Part shown: in pieces, positions 52,114-60,796 of the stretch
Layout of the letters: each line of letters opens with the position of its first letter
Numbering within the stretch: position 1 is the stretch's first letter
Source of the DNA: CAVYUC01 sp963816685
Lineage (GTDB): Bacteria; Bacteroidota; Bacteroidia; Bacteroidales; Prolixibacteraceae
DNA length: 64,000 nucleotides
Reading direction: 5' to 3'
Assembly: GCA_963816685.1 (NCBI GenBank)
Contig: CAWFMB010000019.1
Coordinates: forward strand, 1 to 64,000
Program-made: the position numbers and the translations under genes
Notes under the pieces: generated by a model
The model's database searches: none
Told to the model about the DNA's origin: nothing
The model's input: the letters and a program-made list of their open reading frames with translations, nothing else

Positions 52114-53670
52114 ATGGTAGAAATTGCAGATGCATCATTAGTTGACTGGTCGCGGGCACAGTTTGCCCTCACCGCCATGTATCACTGGTTATTTGTACCA
52201 CTGACTCTTGGCATTACAATGATTATCGCATTCATGGAAACCTTGTATGTGTCAACAGGGAAGGAAGAATGGAAACGCATTACCAAATTCTGGATGACTC
52301 TTTTCGGGATTAATTTTGCCATTGGAGTAGCAACAGGAATTATCCTTGAATTCGAGTTTGGTACCAACTGGTCAAACTATTCCTGGTTTGTGGGTGATAT
52401 TTTCGGGGCACCACTGGCAATTGAAGGAATTTTTGCCTTTTTCCTCGAATCTACTTTTATTGCAGTTATGTTTTTCGGGTGGAACAAAGTGAGCAAAAAA
52501 ACCCACCTGCTGGCAACCTGGCTCACAGCTATCGGAGCCAACCTGTCAGCTTTGTGGATTTTGGTTGCCAATGCCTGGATGCAAAAACCGGTTGGAATGG
52601 CCTTTAATCCTGAAACAGCACGAAACGAAATGGTGGATTTTTGGCAGATTTTGTTTTCACAGGTTGCAGTAGATAAATGGCTCCATGCCACCTCTTCGGG
52701 ATTTGTCCTTGCATCAGTATTTGTAACAGGAATTTCAGCATGGTTCATTCTGAAAAAGAGAGATGTAAAAGTTGCTGGAAAAAGCATAATGGTTGCAGCA
52801 GTCTTCGGATTGATTTCGTCAGTCTACCTTGTTTGGACAGGTGATAATTCCACACGGACGATCGCAAATGTTCAGCCAATGAAATTTGCCGCCATAGAAG
52901 GATTGTACAACGGAAGCGAAGGTGCAGGATTAGTGGCTCTCGGAATGTTTTCAACTACCGACACAGATCCAAACAACGAAAACCTGAAGGATTTTACAAT
53001 GAAACTTGAAATCCCGAATTTCCTTTCGTACATGGCATTTCTCGACTGGGATGCATTTGTCCCCGGAGTTAATGATTTGATAAACGGCAATGAAAAATAC
53101 GGCTACATTCCGGCTACGGAAAAAATAGAAAGGGGAAAAGTAGCTATCAACACACTCAGACAATTTAAAGCGGCAAAGAAAGCCGGCAGCGTGGAATTAA
53201 CCCAAGAGCTGAAAACCAAACTTACAAGCACAGATTTCCAGGAGAATTATTTTAAATATTTTGGTTACGGTTACATTACCGACCCGCACGATCTGATTCC
53301 AAATATTCCGCTGACGTTTTACAGTTTCCATATCATGGTTGCACTTGGATTCTTTTTTATGCTGATGTTTGTTCTTGCACTTGTTTATCTTTTAAAAGGT
53401 TCGCTTTCCGAAAAACGCTGGTTTTTACGATTGACAATTTTTGCAGTACCACTTGCATATGTTGCCAGCCAGGCGGGTTGGGTGGTCGCCGAAGTAGGCC
53501 GTCAACCCTGGGTGGTGCAGGATTTAATGCCGACAATGTCGGGAGTAACAAAATTATCGGCAGGTTCGGTGCAGGCAACTTTCTGGCTGTTTGGTGTGCT
53601 GTTTACAATACTGCTGATTGCAGAACTGAAAATTATGTTCCGCCAGATTAAAATTGGACCTAAACATTAA
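52114..53670 (+). CDS. cydA: Cytochrome bd ubiquinol oxidase subunit I
   Basis: The 518-aa protein has about nine membrane helices with the heme ligand His in ALTAMYHWLFVPLTLG and the quinol/heme motif GRQPWVVQ near the end. It binds hemes b558, b595 and d and oxidises menaquinol/ubiquinol while reducing O2. The Q-loop segment between helices VI and VII is of the short type, with a charged stretch around NDLINGNEKYGYIPATEKIE. It is followed by cydB (18 bp). Confidence 0.95.
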   Translation: MVEIADASLVDWSRAQFALTAMYHWLFVPLTLGITMIIAFMETLYVSTGKEEWKRITKFWMTLFGINFAIGVATGIILEFEFGTNWSNYSWFVGDIFGAPLAIEGIFAFFLESTFIAVMFFGWNKVSKKTHLLATWLTAIGANLSALWILVANAWMQKPVGMAFNPETARNEMVDFWQILFSQVAVDKWLHATSSGFVLASVFVTGISAWFILKKRDVKVAGKSIMVAAVFGLISSVYLVWTGDNSTRTIANVQPMKFAAIEGLYNGSEGAGLVALGMFSTTDTDPNNENLKDFTMKLEIPNFLSYMAFLDWDAFVPGVNDLINGNEKYGYIPATEKIERGKVAINTLRQFKAAKKAGSVELTQELKTKLTSTDFQENYFKYFGYGYITDPHDLIPNIPLTFYSFHIMVALGFFFMLMFVLALVYLLKGSLSEKRWFLRLTIFAVPLAYVASQAGWVVAEVGRQPWVVQDLMPTMSGVTKLSAGSVQATFWLFGVLFTILLIAELKIMFRQIKIGPKH

Positions 53671-53688
53671 AAACGGAGGAAATAAATC

Positions 53689-54819
53689 ATGTTCGAAAAT
53701 TTAAGTTACAATTCATTACAGCAATACTGGTGGATAATTATATCGCTGCTGGCGGCGTTTTTTATTTTCCTGACTTTCGTGCAGGGCGGTCAAACACTGA
53801 TCTCTACCATTGGAAAAAACAAGGGAGAAAAAAAGATAATTATCAACACCCTCGGCCGGAAATGGGAAATTACATTTACTACACTGGTTACTTTTGGTGG
53901 AGCTTTTTTTGCTTCATTCCCCCTTTTTTACGCCACAAGTTTTGGAGGTGCATACTGGGTTTGGCTGATTATCCTTTTTGCCTTTATTGTTCAGGCAGTT
54001 GCATACGAATTCAGGACAAAACCTGCCAACCTGCTTGGAGCGAAAACCTATGAAGCTTTCCTGTTTATAAACGGAATGCTTGGAACTATTCTCATTGGAA
54101 CTGCAGTTGGAACTTTTTTTAACGGCGCACAATTTTCGCTGAATGATATGAACCAGGTTACCTGGCAAACTCCCTACCGCGGCCTTGAAGCAGTGTTAAC
54201 CTTTCACAACGTATCGCTCGGGCTTGCAGTCTTTTTCCTGGCAAGAGTTTTAGGCCTCATGTATTTTATTTTTACAATCGACCAGGATATTATCGTTGCC
54301 CGTTCGAAAAAACATTTGTTGTACAATTCAATTCCTTTTCTTCTGTTTTTTCTTTATTTCCTGATAAAATTGCTGCTAAAGGCTGGTTTTGCAGTAAATC
54401 CGGATACCGGTGAGGTATTTATGGAGAACTATAAATACATGCACAATTTGCTTCAAATGCCGCTTAATATGGCGCTGCTACTAATTGGTGTTGTTGCAGT
54501 TTTATGGGGAATCATTTCAAACCTGTTTACCGACAGCGATAATGGATTTTGGTTTGCCGGACCCGGAACTGTTTTAACCGTTTTTGCCCTTTTTATTCTT
54601 GCAGGTTTTAACAATACTGCGTTTTATCCTTCAGTATACGATTTGCAATCGTCCTTAACCATCCATAATGCATCCTCAAGCAAATTCACGCTTGTAGCCA
54701 TGAGTTATGTATCCCTGGGAATTCCGTTTGTCCTGGCCTACATTATCTATTTCTGGAGGGTCATGAATAAAACCAAAATTTCGGAAGAAGAAATGCAGGA
54801 AGAATCACATGCATATTAA
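53689..54819 (+). CDS. cydB: Cytochrome bd ubiquinol oxidase subunit II
   Basis: The 376-aa protein has eight or nine membrane helices. The first lies in QQYWWIIISLLAAFFIFLTF, and FVQGGQTL is the usual early motif. A conserved GAFFASFPLFYATSFGGAYW segment follows, and later LGIPFVLAYIIYFWRVM. It forms the heterodimer with CydA. A 40-aa CydX-like gene starts 18 bp after its stop. Confidence 0.9.
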   Translation: MFENLSYNSLQQYWWIIISLLAAFFIFLTFVQGGQTLISTIGKNKGEKKIIINTLGRKWEITFTTLVTFGGAFFASFPLFYATSFGGAYWVWLIILFAFIVQAVAYEFRTKPANLLGAKTYEAFLFINGMLGTILIGTAVGTFFNGAQFSLNDMNQVTWQTPYRGLEAVLTFHNVSLGLAVFFLARVLGLMYFIFTIDQDIIVARSKKHLLYNSIPFLLFFLYFLIKLLLKAGFAVNPDTGEVFMENYKYMHNLLQMPLNMALLLIGVVAVLWGIISNLFTDSDNGFWFAGPGTVLTVFALFILAGFNNTAFYPSVYDLQSSLTIHNASSSKFTLVAMSYVSLGIPFVLAYIIYFWRVMNKTKISEEEMQEESHAY

Positions 54820-54837
54820 TATTAAAAATTGACTACG

Positions 54838-54960
54838 ATGTATTTAAGTTCAATATTGTGGATGCTAAGCTGGCCGGTTGTTTTAATTGTGGCTTACCAG
54901 GCAGTTAAACTGATGGAGAAAAAATTCGGTTCAAAGCTGGAAAACCAGAAAGAAGAGTAA
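54838..54960 (+). CDS. CydX-like small subunit of cytochrome bd, 40 aa
   Basis: The frame MYLSSILWMLSWPVVLIVAY, then QAVKLMEKKFGSKLENQKEE, is one hydrophobic helix followed by a charged tail, ending at 54960. It lies 18 bp after cydB in the same direction. Its size, topology and position match known small bd-oxidase subunits (CydX/CydS type), which stabilise heme binding. No known motif of E. coli CydX is clearly shared, so the name is by context. Confidence 0.7.
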   Translation: MYLSSILWMLSWPVVLIVAYQAVKLMEKKFGSKLENQKEE

Positions 54961-55309
54961 AATTCAACAGGCGTTTTAACCGGCACCAATTTCGGCAAAT
55001 TAAGCTTCAATTGTTTATCCGTATTGAAACAGGCAGTTATAACTACCGGTTTAAATTCGGACTGAATTCATCCATTCCGGTTTGAATTCACCACCACAGG
55101 TCAATGATATGCAGCCCCTTCTGCTGTGATCGGTCATTCCTTTGATGGCCGGCAAAACCAGATATCCCCTGAATCGGATAAACAAAATCGGTTGTCTCAA
55201 AACCTTCCGCGAAGAATATAAGTTAAAAATAAATTGCTTCCAATTCATTTCCTTTTATCAGATTCCAAAATAAACCCGACACCCCGTTACCCGCACCGGC
55301 GCTTTTTGT

Positions 55310-55446
55310 CTATACTTTCCCTGTATTAAATTTGGACTAAACTTAGACTAAACTCGAATTAAATTTGATTTAAAAATTTATTTATAACCAAATTTAAACC
55401 AAATTTAATTCGAATTTAATCCAACTTTAGTATAGCCTTGGTATAG
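55310..55446. repeat. Long imperfect AT-rich palindrome
   Basis: TCGAATTAAATTTGATTTAAA (within 55349-55374) pairs with the reverse complement in 55393-55418, with arms of about 26 bp. The pairing extends outward to CTATAC (55310) and GTATAG (55441-55446) with indels. ACTAAACT is repeated within the left arm. The centre is about 18 bp of ATTTA-rich sequence. Confidence 0.6.
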
Positions 55447-55550
55447 TGAAAATATATTCCACCGAGGGCAAATTTACAAAGCCCGAAATTCAAAATTAAA
55501 AACCTGCCCGAATGAACAATCGGGTTTAAAAAGTGGAGATATCCTGTTTA

Positions 55551-55690
55551 CCGCGACTGCAACTGATCATGGTAACTGCTTACTGAGATTGTTCATTCAC
55601 GACTGATTACTGTGTCTGATTACTGTGACTGAGACTGATCACTGCGACTGATCACTAATCCCTGATCACTCCGACTACGACTGATCTCCA
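55551..55690. repeat. Degenerate (GA)CTGAT-ACTG simple repeat
   Basis: About ten variants of CTGATCACTG/CTGATTACTGTGACTGA run in a loose 10-14 bp rhythm, many containing TGATCA. It lies downstream of the long palindrome. The function is not apparent. Confidence 0.5.
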
Positions 55691-55962
55691 TACCCCGCAT
55701 CCAGGATAGGTTACGTTTAAAATGAACCTTTTCTCCCTGGCTTTTCACGATTAAAATATCTTTTATTGTGATTTATTTTCTCACGTTGTGGAAAATAATC
55801 ACAGCGGATTACAGCTGAATAAAATTGAGAAACCAAAATTAACCGGCACAATATCAGTCAGGATTAAGATAGAAATGGCCATAGGAAGCAATAAATGAAA
55901 AACGGCACAAAATTATAAGGGATACGGTTGATAAAATTAGAAACAAATAAAAATTTAAAATT

Positions 55963-56457
55963 ATGGCAAGTAAATTAAATGATTTAAAAGACCTGTTACA
56001 GCATGAATTAAAAGATCTGTACAGCGCAGAAAGTCAGCTAACTGAAGCACTTCCCAAAATGGCTAAGGCAGCAAACAGCAGCAAGTTGAAAAATGCATTT
56101 GAAAGCCATCTGGATCAAACACGCAATCAGATTAAACGACTCGAAAAAATCGGTTCCGATTTGAAAGTCGATGTAAAGGGCGGAACCTGCGAAGCGATGA
56201 AAGGTTTGGTAAAAGAGGGGGAACAAATGATTAAGACAAAAGCAGATGAGGACGTTCATGATGCAGGATTGATTGCTGCTGCACAGAGGGTTGAACATTA
56301 CGAAATTGCAGGCTATGGAACAGCTATACGCTACCTGCAGATGTTACGGATGGACGATGCTGCCAACCTTTTATCTGAAACTTTGGATGAAGAAAAAGAA
56401 ACAGATGTAAAATTGACAAAAATTGCCGAAGAAATTAATATCGAGGCAATGGCTTAA
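55963..56457 (+). CDS. DUF892 (YciE/YciF-type) ferritin-like protein
   Basis: The 164-aa helical protein matches DUF892: LKDLLQHELKDLYSAESQLT, then HLDQTRNQIKRLEKIG, CEAMKGLVKEGEQMI, DAGLIAAAQRVEHYEIAGYG and LSETLDEEKETD. These residues give a ferritin-like four-helix bundle with a Glu/His metal site. The family is stress-induced, but its exact role is unknown. It is monocistronic with a long repeat field downstream. Confidence 0.85.
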   Translation: MASKLNDLKDLLQHELKDLYSAESQLTEALPKMAKAANSSKLKNAFESHLDQTRNQIKRLEKIGSDLKVDVKGGTCEAMKGLVKEGEQMIKTKADEDVHDAGLIAAAQRVEHYEIAGYGTAIRYLQMLRMDDAANLLSETLDEEKETDVKLTKIAEEINIEAMA

Positions 56458-56721
56458 ACAATTGGTTCATTTTTTAATAATTGTAACAAATTCAAAAATT
56501 TTGTCTGAACAAGACACCATATTTTGAAAGCTTATAAGATCGGCCAGGATTTTCAAATCCCTTTATTTGCAGGAGAAAGTCGTACTAAACAGGAAGATGC
56601 TTAAATATTTGTTCTGAACATATCTCCTAAAAACTTCCAATGCATTGGAAACTGGTACAGCAACTTAGTCCGAACATAAAGAATTGGCCGATTCTTTTTT
56701 TTTATTCGTGTTAATCCATAG

Positions 56722-56960
56722 CTAATTTCTTTAGCTGAAGTGATGGAACATAATTTAATTGAAATATGCAGGTTTTTTATACTCCTCTGCCTCCGGCATC
56801 TCCCCTTATGAAGGGGAGAACTTTACAAACATGTATTTTCTTCACCCGGTTGATTACGTTGTTTTCCTTTTCAGCGGTTGACTTCATTTGTCACCCCGTG
56901 AATATATTTTTACTGTCAACACTTATTCACCCGGTAAGCCAGGTGACCCCGGGTGTTTTA
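56722..56960. repeat. Intergenic repeat copy A
   Basis: Starts AATTTCTTTAGCTGAAGTGA, includes a CTCCCCTTATGAAGGGGAG hairpin and ends ATTCACCCGGTAAGCC-like sequence. It is about 85% identical by eye to 57657-57892. Confidence 0.75.
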
Positions 56961-57022
56961 GTATTCATCGGATGACTCGAAGTGATCCGATGAATAAATG
57001 ATGGTTTGGAGTAAAGTACCAA

Positions 57023-57294
57023 AAACATCATCAATCAACGCTACATCATTCCGGCGCATGGAATCCACTTTTTCAATTTACCGACTGGTTGCGCCGGTTA
57101 TTCGCTTCGCTCATGTACCCCGGGTGATACCCGGGGCTACAATAATCCCACCCTTACAGGGTTTCGTCCTTTATGACCACAGGTATCCGTTTCATCTGAA
57201 TGATAATCATTATATGAACACGTTAATTTTCAATTACAAAATTCATGTGGTAATTCACACATTCAAGCATTCAAGCATTCAAGCATTTATCTAG
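57023..57294. repeat. Intergenic repeat copy C with octamer array
   Basis: From AAACATCATCAATCAACG through CCGGCGCATG, GCGCCGGTTATTCGC, CCCTTACAGGG and three exact CATTCAAG octamers (57260-57283) to ATCTAG. Very similar to 58001-58264. Confidence 0.75.
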
Positions 57295-57336
57295 TGGCTT
57301 GTGGCTTGTGGCTTTTAGCAACTTTAGTCCCATAAT

Positions 57337-57491
57337 TTCGGCGCATGAAACGGCAGTATTTCAATTAATCAACTGATTGCGCCGGGTTTTCGCTACGCTC
57401 ATGGCTACCATAATATCACCCCTAACGGGGTTTTTGTCTTTTATACCATAGGTATTTATTTCATCCGGATGATAGTCATTATATGAACACG
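57337..57491. repeat. Partial copy E of the same repeat
   Basis: Has TTCGGCGCATG, TGATTGCGCCGG, CGCTACGCTCATG, CCCCTAACGGGG and the end TCATTATATGAACACG, so it is a diverged partial copy of the unit at 57023 and 58001. A GATCCCCCTTGGGGGTC hairpin follows at 57496. Confidence 0.65.
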
Positions 57492-57656
57492 GGCGGATCC
57501 CCCTTGGGGGTCAGGGGTAGCGGGGGAGTTTGAAGTAGCTTGTAATATTCGGGTGATAATCCTGGATAGGTACAGATTTGCTATTACGAAATTCATGTGG
57601 AAATTCACGCATTCAGGCATTCAGGCATTCAGGCATTTATCTGTGAATCTGTGGCG

Positions 57657-57892
57657 AATTTCTTTAACTGAAATGGTGGTACATATTTGAATTGAAATAT
57701 AGAAGTTTTTTTATACCCCTCTGCCTCCGGCATCTCCCCTTATGAAGGGGAGAACCTTCAAAATATGGATTTTCTTCACCCGGTTGGCTTTGTTGTTTTC
57801 CTTTTCACGGGTTGACTTCTTTTGTCACCCCGTGAATAAAACTTATACTGTCACCACATATTCACCCGGTGACCTGGAGTCAACGGGTGAAG
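57657..57892. repeat. Intergenic repeat copy B
   Basis: Duplicate of 56722-56960 including the CTCCCCTTATGAAGGGGAG hairpin and GTCACCCCGTGAATA. An octamer run CATTCAGG (three copies, 57610-57633) lies just upstream. Confidence 0.75.
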
Positions 57893-58000
57893 GTCAAATT
57901 CATGTGGAAATTCACACATTCAAACATCATCAATCAACATCTCATCATTCCGGCGCATGCAATGGCGATATTTCAATCAACGACCAGGGTAAGGCCCTGA

Positions 58001-58264
58001 AAACATCAACAATCAACGGTACATCTTTCCGGCGCATGCAATCCACTTTTTCAATCAACCACCTGATTGCGCCGGTTATTCGCTGCGCTCATGTACCCCA
58101 GGCGATGCCCGGTGCTACTATAATCAAACCCTTACAGGGTTTAGTTCTTTATTACCACAGGTATTCATTTCATCCGGATGATAATCATTATATGAACACG
58201 CTAACTTTCAATTACAAAATTCATGAGGTAATTTATGCATTCAAGCATTCAAGCATTTAGCTAG
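58001..58264. repeat. Intergenic repeat copy D
   Basis: Duplicate of 57023-57294, ending in CATTCAAG octamers and TAGCTAG. Another partial copy (CCGGCGCATGCAATGG and onward) lies just before it at 57951. Confidence 0.75.
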
Positions 58265-58404
58265 CAGCTTGTGGCTTTTAGCTTGTTATTACAAAATTCA
58301 TGAGGTAGTTTATGCATTCAAGCATTCATTTATTCATGCATTCATATATTAATCCGCGTAATCTGTGGTACGTATTCTTTTTGCCGCGAATGATAAAGAA
58401 AAGG

Positions 58405-58434
58405 TTTGCCACAACTAATTTCTTGTTATTTTTG
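58405..58434 (+). promoter_or_regulatory. Bacteroidota promoter, TTTG-N18-TATTTTTG
   Basis: -33 TTTG at 58405-58408 and an exact TAnnTTTG at 58427-58434, 20 bp before the glycosyltransferase start. The best complete promoter in the window. Confidence 0.7.
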
Positions 58435-58454
58435 CCTTCAGAAAAAATCAACCT

Positions 58455-59207
58455 ATGATTAACGGCAAAAAAGTAATAGTGGTGCTTCCGGCATACAATG
58501 CATCCAAAACGCTGGAAATAACCTACCGCGAAATCGATTTTTCCATTGTCGATGATGTAATTCTTGTAGACGATTTAAGTAAGGATAACACCATTGAAGT
58601 AGGCAAAAAACTTGGCATTAAGCATATTGTTGAACATAAACAGAACAAGGGATATGGCGGCAACCAAAAATCGTGTTACAACAAAGCCCTGCAACTGGGC
58701 GCCGACATCGTGATTATGCTCCACCCCGATTACCAGTACACACCCAAACTTATTCCTTCGATGGCAAATCTGCTTGCAAGTGGGTTGTATCATGTGGTGC
58801 TGGGCTCGCGCATTCTTGGAAAAGGTGCACTTGCCGGAGGTATGCCGGTGATAAAATATGTGGCCAACCGTGGACTCACCTTTATCCAAAACCTGCTGAT
58901 GAATGCAAAACTTTCGGAATACCACACCGGCTACCGGGCGTTTACGCGTGAAGTCCTCGAGAACGTAAATTACAATGCCAATTCTGATAATTTTGTTTTC
59001 GATAACCAGATGCTGGCTCAAATCTGGTATGCAGGCTACGAGATTGCAGAAATTACCTGCCCCACCAAATATTTCGACAATGCATCAAGCATCAACTTCA
59101 AAAACAGCAGCATCTACGGAATTGGAGTCGTAAAAACGTCCATCCAGTTTCGCCTGCAGAAATGGGGAATCATGAAGAATAAGATTTTTATTCCCAAAAA
59201 AACATAA
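58455..59207 (+). CDS. Family 2 glycosyltransferase
   Basis: The 250-aa protein has a GT-A fold: VIVVLPAYNASKTLEITYRE, DDVILVDDLSKDNT (metal-site DD), NKGYGGNQKSCYNKAL and the catalytic-region MLHPDYQY. It lacks the membrane helices of polyisoprenyl-phosphate glucosyltransferases of the DPM1 type that have them. It resembles dolichol-phosphate-sugar-synthase-like enzymes that load sugar onto undecaprenyl phosphate. It leads a three-gene set with two membrane glycosyltransferases (8 bp and an overlap), suggesting lipid-linked sugar donors for them. Confidence 0.85.
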   Translation: MINGKKVIVVLPAYNASKTLEITYREIDFSIVDDVILVDDLSKDNTIEVGKKLGIKHIVEHKQNKGYGGNQKSCYNKALQLGADIVIMLHPDYQYTPKLIPSMANLLASGLYHVVLGSRILGKGALAGGMPVIKYVANRGLTFIQNLLMNAKLSEYHTGYRAFTREVLENVNYNANSDNFVFDNQMLAQIWYAGYEIAEITCPTKYFDNASSINFKNSSIYGIGVVKTSIQFRLQKWGIMKNKIFIPKKT

Positions 59208-59215
59208 TATCAAAA

Positions 59216-60796
59216 TTGAACAGGTATTTTAAATATACTGTCCTGCTCCTGCCTATTCTTTTTCTATGGGTAGGTTTTAACATTCACCGGCCCAAATATT
59301 CAAATGATCCTGAATACATTTACCTTGTCAATGCAGTAGCGCTGGCCAATGGAAACAACGTCGGTCACGTTGACAATCCGGGAACTACAGTTATGGAAAT
59401 TGGAGCTGTTTCAATAATTGCCAAACATTGGTTCTCAAATCCTGAAAATTACAAACTTGCTGAACATGTATTTCAGCAACCTGATCAGTTTCTGGAAGCA
59501 ATCCAAAATGTAATTCTCGTATTAAATGCATTCATTCTTTTGCTGCTGGGATTTGCTGCGATAATAAAAACCGGCTCGGTTTGGACAGCACTTTTTCTGC
59601 AGGCTTCTGTTTTCATTTCTGCCAACCTTCTCGATCATGTGTGGACCAAAATTTCACCCGAACCTGTTTTATTTTTGGTAACATGTATTTATGTAATTGC
59701 TGTTTTATTTTATTATGCCTCTAAAAACAAAAATTACATTCGATATACTATAATATTTGCGGTAATTACTGGTGCAGGACTGGCAACTAAAGCCACTTTT
59801 CTGCCGCTGATGATTTTTCCGTTATTCATTTTCCCCGGAATAAAGCGAAAACTTCTTTATGTTGCCGGAGTAATTGCCTCCTTTGTTTTCTTTACAATTC
59901 CTGCCATTCCCGAATACAAGGGTATGTACTACTGGTTCAGGGGATTAATCACTCATTCAGGGAAATACGGACAAGGTGAAAAACAATTGATTGATTTTCA
60001 TACCTATTTACCAAATATTGTTTCGATATTCAAAAACAACCCGGTATTTATAGTGGTTTTTGGTATGATTCTGTTGGCTTTAGTCGTTTTTACAGTTCAA
60101 AAAATAAGAAATAAAGAACGTTTATTTAATGATGAATTCAGGATTACAGCAGGATTGACCGCTACATTTATTTTCGGAATATTACTGGTTGCCAAACATT
60201 ATAATGCCAACCATTACCTGATTCCGGTTTTGCTGCTATCCGGTATTTTAATCTACTTTTCCGCAAATCTGATTTTTGACACGATAAAATTAAGCCGCAA
60301 AAGAAATAGTTTTTTTGCTCTAATAACCATTTTGTTGATGGCATACCTGACATGGCGCCAGCCGCCGGTTATGAGGGAAACTGATTACTATTACAGAATT
60401 TCAGCTGAAGAAATCGATTCAACCAATCAAATGATTGAACGCGAATATCCGGATTATACTGTCATAAATTACTATGCCACTTCATTAAATAAATTTACTG
60501 CATTGCGATTTGGCGATGTTTATACGATTAATAAAACATTGCCAATATTGCAAAAGGTTTATCCGCGCACTTATTTTTACGATTTCGACAACAATCATTT
60601 TACCAACTGGGATACAAAAATTACACTTGACACTATCATTCAGTTAAACAGTAATAAAATATTACTGATTAACGGACCGTTTGGAGAAGGACAAGTTAAG
60701 GAAATGGAAGCCAGGGGAATTCCGCTCAAAAATATTTACAGAGGACGAGTGCAGATAATCTATGAGCTGGATACCCTTAAATACCAGGAACTTTAA
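59216..60796 (+). CDS. Multi-pass membrane glycosyltransferase-like protein
   Basis: The 526-aa protein (TTG start at 59216; NRYFKYTVLLLPILFLWVGF) has about 11 membrane helices. The N-terminal region SNDPEYIYLVNAVALANGNN, with an acidic pair after the first helix, is like that of GT-C (family 39/PMT-like) enzymes. A periplasmic C-terminal part of about 130 residues follows. It would transfer a sugar from a lipid carrier to an acceptor outside the inner membrane. The acceptor is unknown. The stop codon overlaps the next start (TAATG). Confidence 0.65.
   Translation: MNRYFKYTVLLLPILFLWVGFNIHRPKYSNDPEYIYLVNAVALANGNNVGHVDNPGTTVMEIGAVSIIAKHWFSNPENYKLAEHVFQQPDQFLEAIQNVILVLNAFILLLLGFAAIIKTGSVWTALFLQASVFISANLLDHVWTKISPEPVLFLVTCIYVIAVLFYYASKNKNYIRYTIIFAVITGAGLATKATFLPLMIFPLFIFPGIKRKLLYVAGVIASFVFFTIPAIPEYKGMYYWFRGLITHSGKYGQGEKQLIDFHTYLPNIVSIFKNNPVFIVVFGMILLALVVFTVQKIRNKERLFNDEFRITAGLTATFIFGILLVAKHYNANHYLIPVLLLSGILIYFSANLIFDTIKLSRKRNSFFALITILLMAYLTWRQPPVMRETDYYYRISAEEIDSTNQMIEREYPDYTVINYYATSLNKFTALRFGDVYTINKTLPILQKVYPRTYFYDFDNNHFTNWDTKITLDTIIQLNSNKILLINGPFGEGQVKEMEARGIPLKNIYRGRVQIIYELDTLKYQEL

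Larger units (their letters stand above)
54961..55962. other. 1-kb gene-free stretch rich in repeats
   Basis: No gene. It holds a long AT-rich palindrome (55310-55446) and a degenerate simple repeat (55551-55690), both listed separately. The rest has no ORF of interest. It separates the bd operon from the DUF892 gene. Confidence 0.6.

Noticed and set aside
57260..57633. CATTCAAG/CATTCAGG octamers as a CRISPR
   Set aside because: The units are directly adjacent with no spacers.
56766..58260. ORFs at 56766-56975, 56998-57294 and 57742-58260 as genes
   Set aside because: They lie wholly in the duplicated repeat copies and translate hairpins and octamers. The third has no support beyond an open frame.
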